DNA from: Sporosarcina ureilytica | Lineage (GTDB): Bacteria; Bacillota; Bacilli; Bacillales_A; Planococcaceae | Assembly (NCBI RefSeq): GCF_001753205.1 | Contig: NZ_CP017560.1 | Span: 2,232,001-2,296,000 of the forward strand | Direction of reading: 5' to 3' | DNA: 64,000 nt | In this document: positions 6,567-13,355 of the stretch, piece after piece | Position numbering within the stretch: the stretch's first letter is position 1 | Layout of the letters: each line of letters begins with the position of its first letter | Translations under genes and position numbers: made by a program | Notes under the pieces: generated by a model | Told to the model about the DNA's origin: nothing | What the model saw: only the letters and a program-made list of their open reading frames with translations | Databases searched by the model: none

Positions 6567-7376
6567 TTACTTCTTCCTACCGATGTAAAGTAGGTGAGAT
6601 GAAATTCCCAGAATGTATGGGTCTGTTGCTTTTTCTTTTATTAAATTAATGATTTTCGTTACTTCCTCTTCACCTTTGTCTCTCCAATAATTCCAACTAT
6701 CATTGTTTAAAATAGCACCTGCATTAGAACCTATTAAGTCTAGTGTTTCAAATCCTTGTGATTCCATAAAAGGATTAATGTCTTCAATATTAAAATAATA
6801 AGCACCTGTAAAACGTCCCTCATCTGCGTGATTAAAGCACCCTGTATTGGAAAACTGACTTATGGTCTCCAAGTTATCGTTTGGTCTCCAATTCTCGGGA
6901 TATAAAAGAGATGTCAATACGTGTCTAATTCTTGGCATAAATGCAACAAAAACCAGTCCACCCTTTTTTGTCACTCTATTCAATTCTTCAACTGCTTTAA
7001 TACGGTCATTTTCCTCCTGTAAATGGTACATAGGACCAAGCATTAATGAAGAGTCAAATTGTTCATCTTTAATCATATTAAGTTCTCTGGCATCAGCTGT
7101 ATAAAACCCCTCAAACTGTCCTTCTAAATCAAGTTCTTTTGCTTTATTTTTAGCAACTTCAACTAATCTTGGCGTTAAATCGGTCAATGTTACCTTATAA
7201 CCATCTTTAGCAAGTTCCATTGAATACTTTCCTGGTCCAGCCCCATTATCAAGGATATACCCATTTATGGGCATATATTTCTTTATATAATGCCAATTTA
7301 CTTGGAATTCAATAGGTTCACGTTCAAGTCTTCCCCACTCATCAAATTGATTGTAATAGTTAATTATCTCACTCAT
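6567..7376 (-). CDS. Class I SAM-dependent methyltransferase (269 aa)
   Basis: Motif I is ILDNGAGPGKYSMELAKDG near residues 40-58. An acidic motif II (VTLTDLTPRLVEVAK), TADARELN (motif III region), LMLGPMYHL and then KGGLVFVAFMPR follow. This is the Rossmann methyltransferase layout (Methyltransf_25/11 type). The substrate cannot be told. ATG at 7376 follows GGGTGG by 5 nt; an upstream GTG lacks a site. Its left neighbour is a truncated NUDIX gene without an intervening repeat, marking a deletion junction. Confidence 0.85.
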   Translation of the reverse strand: MSEIINYYNQFDEWGRLEREPIEFQVNWHYIKKYMPINGYILDNGAGPGKYSMELAKDGYKVTLTDLTPRLVEVAKNKAKELDLEGQFEGFYTADARELNMIKDEQFDSSLMLGPMYHLQEENDRIKAVEELNRVTKKGGLVFVAFMPRIRHVLTSLLYPENWRPNDNLETISQFSNTGCFNHADEGRFTGAYYFNIEDINPFMESQGFETLDLIGSNAGAILNNDSWNYWRDKGEEEVTKIINLIKEKATDPYILGISSHLLYIGRKK

Positions 7377-7533
7377 AATTTCCACCCACTTTCTTCTTTT
7401 TACCTAATTAACTCTATAAAAAGTATTTAAGTCCTTCTTCAACTAAATGCCTCGTTAGTTTAAGTACATTTCTTCACAAACTAATACCGATTATTACTAT
7501 CAATTATCCACTTTTCCAGACTCCTTGTTCCAT

Positions 7534-7590
7534 TAAATGGCCCGACTAAAGCGCAGTGCTTATTCAATAACTTCACCGGATCATTCAAGT
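7534..7590 (-). repeat. Array repeat copy 8 (diverged)
   Basis: TTAAATGGCCCGACTAAAGC is the conserved start; then GCAGTGCTTATTCAATAACTT and CACCGGATCATTCAAG. The end is 7 bp from the stop of the next unit. Confidence 0.6.
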
Positions 7591-7597
7591 ATGCTAT

Positions 7598-7788
7598 TTA
7601 CCTTTTTTCAAAACTCTTAACGAACCTTATAAACCAATATAATGCAATCCAAGGAAAAACAAACTTTGTAACCCACTCTATAAATGCAGGAACAACGTAC
7701 GCTGCATTTATCCCAATCATACCGAGAAAAAACCAAAGTATGAATACAAGTACAATGCCAATAATTATATTTGTTACTACCTTTTCAC
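7598..7788 (-). pseudogene. Small membrane protein gene with a homopolymer frameshift
   Basis: AGGAGG is followed at 7 nt by GTGAAAAGG and then TAG, giving a three-codon frame. Adding one A to the AAAA run (7782-7785) gives MKKVVTNIIIGIVLVFILW and a continuous frame to TAA at 7598. It includes FFLGMIGINAAYVV, FVFPWIALYWFI and RFVKSFEKR. The restored product of about 63 residues has two or three membrane segments. Either a true inactivating deletion or a homopolymer error. The gene sits between repeat copies 8 and 9 like the other single-gene units. Confidence 0.65.
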
Positions 7789-7840
7789 TTAGAACCTCCT
7801 GTCGCGTTTATTATAAAATTAGCTCATTTGTTTTTTTAAA

Positions 7841-7876
7841 AGTGCATTTTCATTCTCAATAATTGCGCCCGATAGT
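7841..7876 (-). repeat. Array repeat, partial copy 9 (second hairpin and 3' end)
   Basis: GTGCATTTTCATTC...AATAATTGCGCCCGATAGTT keeps the GTGCA/TGCGC stem and the CGCCCGAT end; the GGCCC half is not recognisable. Confidence 0.55.
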
Positions 7877-7932
7877 TATATAAAGACTTACACAATGATT
7901 GCATACTATATAACTGACGTGACAATAAGTCA

Positions 7933-8217
7933 TTATTTCTTACCTTTTAGTTCTAAAAGTATAGGCGCTATATTTAGTAAGATAGAAACTATTGTCAAAA
8001 ACCATAATGCCCTTTCCATACCAGGCACTACATCTAATAGAGATGTCCAATCTTCCACCTTTACCCAATCGGACACCATACTGTATTCTGCAACAAGTGT
8101 CAGCGTTGTAAATGATAATCCCATTGCCATTGCCAATATATAATCTTTTCCTCTACTATACATATAAAGATTTGTAAATGTTGCTGCTATAGCGATTAGT
8201 CCGAATACCAACCACAT
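7933..8217 (-). CDS. Hypothetical membrane protein (94 aa)
   Basis: Three hydrophobic segments can be drawn: WLVFGLIAIAATFTNLYMY, YILAMAMGLSFTTLTLV and ALWFLTIVSILLNIAPILL, with a basic end (ELKGKK). The first ATG lies only 3 nt from GGAGGT, the second 6 nt, so 8217 is preferred. The family is not certain; similar three-helix proteins are scattered in Bacillales. It sits between repeats 9 and 10. Confidence 0.65.
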   Translation of the reverse strand: MWLVFGLIAIAATFTNLYMYSRGKDYILAMAMGLSFTTLTLVAEYSMVSDWVKVEDWTSLLDVVPGMERALWFLTIVSILLNIAPILLELKGKK

Positions 8218-8293
8218 CATTACACCTCCATTCACACTGAAAATTCATACTAATTAAGACGGAACAAGATAGTAAATAGTTTCATAATTGCTA

Positions 8294-8350
8294 CAAAATG
8301 GTCCATTCATGAAAAAGGCACGTTCTTAAATAAACGTGCGATTGATGAAG
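8294..8350 (-). repeat. Array repeat copy 10
   Basis: AAAATGGTCCATTCATG, then GGCACGTTCTTAAATAAACGTGC. The second hairpin is GCACGTT/AACGTGC, different in sequence from other copies but still paired. Confidence 0.75.
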
Positions 8351-8379
8351 ATTATTATTGAAATAAAGCCACTACTAAT

Positions 8380-8874
8380 TTAATCCTTAATCAGTTCAAC
8401 GACATTTATAGTATTTGTGAATTCCAAAGTGTTTTCGGTAATTGTATGCCCCTCTGAAAGTGCGATACTGTATTCACCGTTTGAGAATGGTAAATAATTT
8501 GAGTCTTTCTTGTCATTTTCAAAATAAATCGTGTATTTATTTTTATTCTTTGTATTTAATTCCCAACTAGCACCTATTCCTACTCCAACATTGTCTGATA
8601 TTCTTCTAGCGTAATAATTTCCATCCTTGTCCTCGATTAGTTCGCCGACAAAGAATACATCCTCTCTTGACTGTATTGCTAAAAGACTTTCACCTTTTGT
8701 CGTTAAAATTAAATCAATATTCCCTTTAACTTCTTCCTTCTCAATAAAACTATCCAAAGCCTCTTTTTTCGATGGGAAATGTTCAACTTTTTTTCCGGAA
8801 CAAGCTGTTATTAAAAAAACTGCCAAGACCATCGAAACCAATGCAAATCTCTTGATGATATTCACCACTTCCAC
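8380..8874 (-). CDS. Predicted lipoprotein (164 aa)
   Basis: A basic, hydrophobic leader with lipobox ITAC (Cys25) is followed by SGKKVEHFPSKKEALDSFIE. The mature domain contains a run of strands (LLAIQSREDVFFVGELIEDKD, then NYYARRISDN, then WELNTKNKNKYTIYFEND). This looks like an extracytoplasmic beta-rich domain of unknown function. The start is uncertain because several GTG codons (8874, 8868, 8865) lie in a row and none has ideal spacing. The unit is bounded by repeats 10 and 11. Confidence 0.7.
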   Translation of the reverse strand: MEVVNIIKRFALVSMVLAVFLITACSGKKVEHFPSKKEALDSFIEKEEVKGNIDLILTTKGESLLAIQSREDVFFVGELIEDKDGNYYARRISDNVGVGIGASWELNTKNKNKYTIYFENDKKDSNYLPFSNGEYSIALSEGHTITENTLEFTNTINVVELIKD

Positions 8875-8945
8875 TAATAAATTGGATAAAAATCAAACGA
8901 TTTTCCACCCGCCTTTTACCACAAAATATTATATCCTTCTTCAAC

Positions 8946-9010
8946 TCATTGGCCCTATTACTGAATAGGCGTTAATCCTAATTATAGAATTGCACCCGAT
9001 TGTTGAATAG
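8946..9010 (-). repeat. Array repeat copy 11
   Basis: ATTGGCCCTATTACTGAATAGG (CCTATT-ACTG-AATAGG hairpin), GCGTTAATCC...AATTGCACCCGATT, GTTGAATAG. A further short match to the 3' end (GGCTCCGTTTGTTGAAT) lies at 9043-9060. Confidence 0.85.
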
Positions 9011-9134
9011 TTAGACTCGGGATATTCCAGGGTATTCTAAAAAGGCTCCGTTTGTTGAATGCCACTACTTAACCCTTACTAATTAGTATCCCGTTAGTCC
9101 AACTTGATATGTTCATCAAAATTCTTACTGCAAT

Positions 9135-9869
9135 TCACTGTTCAACTCCATAGTATTCCTGCAAGATTTCACCAATAATCTTTTCCGCATTTTCTCCCAA
9201 CCCATGATTTTCCGTCATAAATTCATCGCTGCACTTATCCTTTGTAAGCCTGAATCCGGTATAACGAAAATCAATATCTACGTCACCCGCAGATGTTGAA
9301 AATCCCCCAGTGCCAAATGGACTGATACATTTATGGCTAATAGGCGTCCGATTCCCTTTCTCATCCACATAAAAGTATTGATCCGTTACAGTCCCATAGT
9401 CCATATCGAGTTCCGATGTTACGAAATATCCTTTTTCATTTATCACATGCACTTCATAACCATCTTCCGTTTCAACCATTGGTGCGCCTTTTACATTGTA
9501 GAAAGCATAAACATCCCCTTCAAATCCTTCAGAGATCAAGTAAATATCATTGGTTTCAGTAGTTTTGTTCATAAAAAAGATGGCTATCGACGTTATAAAA
9601 GCCGCCATTACTATACTTAAAAACACATTAATTATATGAGAGAAACGTGTTATCTTTCCAAATAATAAATAGAAAATATAGGCTGTTATACTCAGCATAA
9701 GCAAAATTGGCGTAATGTAAATCATTAAAAAGAAGAAGCTTTCCCAGACTGAAAAATAGTAAACATTAGGTTCTCTTTTTGAGACTGGGATATAAGTAAT
9801 TAATGAAACAATTAGTGATATAATTGATGATAAAATTGCTGTTGAAAAAATAATTTTTAAAAACCTCAT
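9135..9869 (-). CDS. Membrane protein with C-terminal extracytoplasmic domain (244 aa)
   Basis: Three or four membrane segments occupy the first 110 residues (IIFSTAILSSIISLIVSLIT; FFFLMIYITPILLMLSITAY; VFLSIVMAAFITSIAIFFM). They are followed by a soluble domain containing GFEGDVYAFYNVKGAP, YEVHVINEKGYFVTS and a Gly/Ser-rich stretch. This resembles the DUF6843-type domain, in my judgement, without assigned function. It is the right-most unit of the array; only a diverged repeat can be seen beyond it. Confidence 0.65.
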   Translation of the reverse strand: MRFLKIIFSTAILSSIISLIVSLITYIPVSKREPNVYYFSVWESFFFLMIYITPILLMLSITAYIFYLLFGKITRFSHIINVFLSIVMAAFITSIAIFFMNKTTETNDIYLISEGFEGDVYAFYNVKGAPMVETEDGYEVHVINEKGYFVTSELDMDYGTVTDQYFYVDEKGNRTPISHKCISPFGTGGFSTSAGDVDIDFRYTGFRLTKDKCSDEFMTENHGLGENAEKIIGEILQEYYGVEQ

Positions 9870-9881
9870 GATTGAATTGGT

Positions 9882-10005
9882 CCCCTATCCATTGAATTCA
9901 TATAAAAATTAATTCTTTTCCACTTATCTCAATAGATGCAACTGTATGCGCTGAAGTTACCACCAATTTTTCAATTTCTTTTTCGGCTGTATTGCCCGTT
10001 TACGG
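9882..10005 (-). repeat. Possible degenerate array repeat (copy 12)
   Basis: ATTGGTCCCCTATCCATTGA 13 bp upstream of the preceding gene's start resembles the GGCCC half, and GTATTGCCCGTTTACGGAA about 90 bp further resembles the CGCCCG end. If real, the copy is expanded or decayed. Confidence 0.3.
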
Positions 10006-10174
10006 AATTCTGAATATATACTTATCCTGCCGCTGTCCACTAGCGTTGCATAGAATCCGGAAAATGTAATTTAATATATTTAATTACATTTGAAATCTAA
10101 AAAAAGGGAACGAATCCTCAAATTGAACTGAACCCTTATTTACGGACAGTTTAATAAAAAGGACTTTTTACAGT

Positions 10175-11056
10175 CTAGGCTGCAATTAGGTGACTTCGGT
10201 ATTGTGCCGGAGTCATCTTTTTTAACGTCCATTGTTTGCGCGTCGTATTATAATGCTCCAAGTATTCGTCTATCATTTCCCTTAATTCACGTAAATTACA
10301 TGCTTCCTCATAATCTACTTCATCTTTAAAATGCCCAAAGAAAGACTCCATTGGTGCGTTATCTAAACAGTTTCCTCGACGTGACATCGACTGAAGTAAG
10401 CCTATTTTCTTAACGCGTCCTTGATACTCTGGATGTGTATAATGGACACCTTGATCTGAATGGATCATTGCTTCTGGGTGAATATTTCCGTCTAATGTCT
10501 CTTCTAATTTATCTAATGTGCGATAAACCAATCCCATTTTCAAGCTAGTCGAAAGTTCATAAGCGACGATTTCCCTGGTTGCTACATCTTTGATACAAGA
10601 TAAATAAGCTGTTTGACCATTACGGTACTGTAAATAAGTAATATCAGTTAAATATACTTTTCCGGGCTCATCTTGATTGAATGCTCGATTCAAATGGTTA
10701 GGAACCGTACGATGTGCCTGTGTTGCTTTCGCAATATATTTATATGGGTTTGCTCGACGCACTTTCGCAAAGAAATTATACTTTCTCATTAAGCGGAGAA
10801 TCTTTTTGTGATTCATCGGTGTCACCACTAGTTCTTCCAATGCCATGTAAAGTCCTCGATACCCAATTTTCCCTTTGAATGCATCATAAATGCATCTTAG
10901 TAATAAATAATCTTGATAATCTTGCTCTTCACGAATCGCATGTTTCTCCGAATTTTGAAGCCAGGCATAGTATCCACTTCTACTTACACCTGTTAAAGCA
11001 CAAAGGTAACGCGTCATATTCTTTAGTTGATATTTCCGAATGACCTCGTTAATCAA
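10175..11056 (-). CDS. IS3-family transposase OrfB (DDE catalytic subunit)
   Basis: An HTH_21-like N-terminal region (CALTGVSRSGYYAWLQ) is followed by an rve integrase core: first Asp in YLTDITYLQY, second in IHSDQGVHYTHPEY, Glu in NAPMESFFGHFKDEVDY, the D-D-35-E spacing of IS3 transposases. The ATG used here is conventional. The active enzyme is normally an OrfAB fusion made by -1 frameshifting on A AAA AAG near the end of orfA; the OrfB frame stays open upstream of this ATG far enough for that. Confidence 0.92.
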   Translation of the reverse strand: MINEVIRKYQLKNMTRYLCALTGVSRSGYYAWLQNSEKHAIREEQDYQDYLLLRCIYDAFKGKIGYRGLYMALEELVVTPMNHKKILRLMRKYNFFAKVRRANPYKYIAKATQAHRTVPNHLNRAFNQDEPGKVYLTDITYLQYRNGQTAYLSCIKDVATREIVAYELSTSLKMGLVYRTLDKLEETLDGNIHPEAMIHSDQGVHYTHPEYQGRVKKIGLLQSMSRRGNCLDNAPMESFFGHFKDEVDYEEACNLRELREMIDEYLEHYNTTRKQWTLKKMTPAQYRSHLIAA

Positions 11057-11082
11057 TGCGTATTTTTCGCGGGGTGCTAAAA

Positions 11083-11502
11083 TTACTTCTTCACCTGCCT
11101 TTCGAGTTCCTCTAGCTTTTTTAGTAATTCTAATTCAGCTTCTAAATACTTTATACGGGCTTCAGCTTTTTCTAATTTCTTCTCAGATGATATATCTTTT
11201 GTGGAAGGGCGACCTGTGCCGCCTTTCCCCCGACGCTCTTCTAAAAAACCTTGTTCCCCCAATGTTTTATAAGTGTTTTTCCAACGACTTATTGCCGATT
11301 GGGCTTTTTTAGCTCCAATCACATCCAAGTTAAATCCATTCTCCATGAAAATCTGAGTCGGTCCCTTACCGTTCATATTTTTTTTGACGGCACGTATTTT
11401 AAATTCCGCATTATATTGAATGGCACGATCTGATACAGAGGCGACATTTGGATTTGATTCTAGTTGCTTTCTTTGAATTTCGTTGAAAATTATTTTACTC
11501 AT
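11083..11502 (-). CDS. IS3-family transposase OrfA (DNA-binding subunit)
   Basis: 139 residues. A helix-turn-helix region (QYNAEFKIRAVKKNMNG; AISRWKNTYKTLGEQGF) recognises the IS ends. A C-terminal leucine-rich coiled coil (EKAEARIKYLEAELELLKKL) serves for multimerisation. The slippery sequence A AAA AAG lies in the KKLEEL codons close to the stop, as usual in this family. It differs from the second copy at two residues (K/E and D/V). Confidence 0.92.
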   Translation of the reverse strand: MSKIIFNEIQRKQLESNPNVASVSDRAIQYNAEFKIRAVKKNMNGKGPTQIFMENGFNLDVIGAKKAQSAISRWKNTYKTLGEQGFLEERRGKGGTGRPSTKDISSEKKLEKAEARIKYLEAELELLKKLEELERQVKK

Positions 11503-11811
11503 TCGAAAATCTCCCGTTCTAAGTATTTTTTTTAGTATAACGGGTTTTTAAAACAGAAAAAACCCCGAATAGGTCACTTTTTTTAAAGTGTCCACTATTC
11601 GGGGTTCAGTTCAAATGACCAATCAATTCCCTTTTTTCATATTATTATTTTTGTACCAACTTTATTTTTTCTTTTCGCTTCTTTTCTTCTTTATTAGTGA
11701 AATGCTTCCTCGTGATTGACTGCGTCAAACATTTTTTCGTAAGTCAATGAACGAATGATGAGGAACTGAGGTTTTAATCGTACAGACTCCTCACTTTTGA
11801 ATTGTCTTCTA

Positions 11812-12342
11812 TCAAAGATTGTAGTTTTCGGTATTGACGGCAATTAGTAAAATCGCTTCGTCTTCACCAATATTTTTTACAAAGTGGGGTACACTTGCAT
11901 TCCAACTGAAAGAATCCCCTTCTTTTGCAACGACTCTATCTTCTCCTTGCTCAGCGAGGACTGTTCCTTTTATGACAAGATGACTTTCTTCCCCTTCATG
12001 GGCGTGTTCTTCACCAGTTGATGCACCAGGTGGTAATACAACATGCATCATCCGTAAGCCACTTTGCGATGTGAGATGTTCAATTTTAATATCATTAAAA
12101 GTTGTATATACTCTATCAGCTTTCCTCACAACCTTCATGTGCTGCTTTTTTTCCAATAGCAAATAAGGAAGCGGTACATCTAGGAAATTTGCAATTGTAT
12201 TCAATGTATTGAGGGATGGGGAAGTATTATCATTTTCAATATTGCTAATGAATCCTTTTGATAGTCCCACTTTCTCACTCATTTGTGCAATTGTTATTTT
12301 TTTACGTTTACGTATGTCCCGTATTTTAGAACCAATCTTCAT
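11812..12342 (-). CDS. XRE-family regulator with C-terminal cupin domain (176 aa)
   Basis: Residues 1-60 form an XRE helix-turn-helix (IRKRKKITIAQMSEKVGLSK, GFISNIENDNTSPSLNTL). Residues 95-176 form a cupin_2 barrel (GEEHAHEGEESHLVIKGT, GDSFSWNASVPHFVKN) with the His/Glu set that may bind metal or ligand. Such regulators respond to small molecules. It is divergent from the tautomerase/catDE-like genes, and a near-perfect 20-bp palindrome lies in the shared upstream region, so autoregulation and control of those genes is likely. Start ATG follows GGAGGG. Confidence 0.88.
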   Translation of the reverse strand: MKIGSKIRDIRKRKKITIAQMSEKVGLSKGFISNIENDNTSPSLNTLNTIANFLDVPLPYLLLEKKQHMKVVRKADRVYTTFNDIKIEHLTSQSGLRMMHVVLPPGASTGEEHAHEGEESHLVIKGTVLAEQGEDRVVAKEGDSFSWNASVPHFVKNIGEDEAILLIAVNTENYNL

Positions 12343-12388
12343 GTGTATCCCTCCAAAAATATCCTTGTAAATATTTTAGCATAAATAT

Positions 12389-12420
12389 GTTGACATTATC
12401 TGCGAAACGGCGTTAACCTA
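12389..12420 (+). promoter_or_regulatory. Possible promoter for the tautomerase/catDE-like genes
   Basis: A TTGACA box is followed after about 18 nt by a weak AT-rich -10 region (TAACCT/TATAG). It lies just upstream of the palindrome. Confidence 0.35.
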
Positions 12421-12429
12421 TAGACAACA

Positions 12430-12449
12430 AATATTCACTAGCGAGTATT
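12430..12449. promoter_or_regulatory. 20-bp palindromic operator candidate
   Basis: AATATTCACTAGCGAGTATT pairs with itself at 9 of 10 positions if one T-G is allowed. Its place between divergent xre-cupin and tautomerase genes fits an autoregulatory XRE operator. Confidence 0.5.
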
Positions 12450-12467
12450 TAAGTAGAAAGGAGGACA

Positions 12468-12655
12468 ATGACGCCGATTATACACATAACAATGCTAGAA
12501 GGTCGGAAAGATGAAACGATCGAATCTTGTATGCGCGATGTTGCACAGGCGTACAAAAATCAATGGATATTCCATTGGAAAGTATACGTGTAATCGTGAA
12601 TGAGGTTCCCAAAAATCGTTTTTCTGTTGGTGATCAGTTGAAAAGTGAAACATGA
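12468..12655 (+). pseudogene. 4-oxalocrotonate tautomerase-like gene, frameshifted
   Basis: AGGAGG precedes ATG at 12468. The first frame reads MTPIIHITMLEGRKDETIES, then CMRDVAQAYK, then runs out of family and stops after 41 codons. Adding one A at the AAAAA run near 12554 continues as KSMDIPLESIRVIVNEVPKN and ends at TGA 12653. The total is then 61-62 residues, the usual length. The catalytic proline is normally residue 2 of the precursor (MP...); here a Thr intervenes (MTP), so the active site may be affected too. Probably non-functional unless the base is an assembly error. Confidence 0.7.
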
Positions 12656-12852
12656 TAAAAGGATTAGAATGGCTTTATCTTTTTTTTTAGTTTAAATGTT
12701 CACCTATAAGAATATTATGTTCACGACGGGATTAATTAGAATGTTCGGATCCTATCCAGAGGGACATAAAGTCTCGCAGCAAAATCATAATGATTATGTG
12801 ACTTGGTTCTTAAATTTAGTAAATAATAATGAAAATTCAGGAGGAAATAAAG

Positions 12853-13257
12853 ATGAATAAAATAGGAGTAAGTACATTTATATTAAGGTTTGTGTTAGGA
12901 ATTAGTTTTTTTGTGCACGGTTTGCTGAAATTTCAAGCCGGAATCGGTAATATTGCAGGATGGTTTGAAAGTATCGGAATTCCAGGATTTGCTGCATATC
13001 TAGTGGGGACAATTGAATTGGTTGGTGGGATTGCACTAATACTAGGGATTGGAACGAGACTCGTTTCAGTATTGCTCGGATTAATTCTGATTGGTGCAAT
13101 TGTGAAAGTCAAACTTGCTGTTGGTTTCGTAGGGGCAGAAATGGCTGGATACGAACTTGATCTCGCATTTTTAGCCATCGCATTATTTTTGGCAGTAAAC
13201 GGAAGTAAACAATGGGCTATGGACACATTTGTTTTTAATAGGAGCGCAAACGAGTAA
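12853..13257 (+). CDS. catD: DoxX-family membrane protein, CatD-like (134 aa)
   Basis: Four hydrophobic helices are seen. The first carries FVLGISFFVHGLLKFQAG, typical of DoxX/YfiD proteins, and the second FAAYLVGTIELVGGIALIL. The ATG at 12853 follows AGGAGG by 8 nt; an upstream in-frame ATG has no site. In B. subtilis the DoxX protein CatD is encoded next to the catechol dioxygenase CatE and protects against catechols and thiol-reactive quinones. The same pairing here supports the name, which is an inference from context. Confidence 0.75.
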   Translation: MNKIGVSTFILRFVLGISFFVHGLLKFQAGIGNIAGWFESIGIPGFAAYLVGTIELVGGIALILGIGTRLVSVLLGLILIGAIVKVKLAVGFVGAEMAGYELDLAFLAIALFLAVNGSKQWAMDTFVFNRSANE

Positions 13258-13355
13258 ATTTTCTTAATCCAAATTCAAAAAGTGGATGAAAAGTACACGT
13301 AAAAGATAACTATTTAGTGATTAAATAAAGGAAAAAGAAAAGGGGAAAGTTAAAG

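Larger units (their letters stand above)
10124..11613 (-). mobile_element. IS3-family (IS150-group) insertion sequence, copy 1
   Basis: 1490 bp with ends TGAACTGAACCC, a 3-bp target duplication (AAT at 10121-10123 and 11614-11616), and two overlapping transposase frames. Nearly identical to the copy at 14319-15808 but inverted. It is inserted in the loop of a terminator-like hairpin. Confidence 0.95.
10030..11735 (+). repeat. Duplicated flank, copy A (split by the left IS)
   Basis: The pieces 10030-10123 and 11614-11735 are homologous, in the same orientation, to 14226-14318 and 15809-15925. Shared features are CACTAGC...ATAGAATCCGG, a GGGAAC...TTCCC terminator hairpin and a minus-strand coding tail (ITRKHFTNKEEKKRKEK, stop). 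The tail looks like the C-terminus of a transport protein. Joining the pieces restores the hairpin with the IS in its loop. Confidence 0.75.

Noticed and set aside
6362-6649. 95-codon plus-strand frame between two array genes
   Set aside because: Opposite the NUDIX-like remnant and the methyltransferase end; no ribosome-binding site and wrong orientation for the array.
3359-9010. CRISPR array
   Set aside because: Repeats are 180-1000 bp apart with genes between, vary in sequence, and no cas genes are present.
3359-9010. Array repeats read as ordinary terminators
   Set aside because: Hairpins are present but most copies lack a following T-run on the minus strand, and spacing to stop codons is too constant in kind; a transcript-processing role remains possible.
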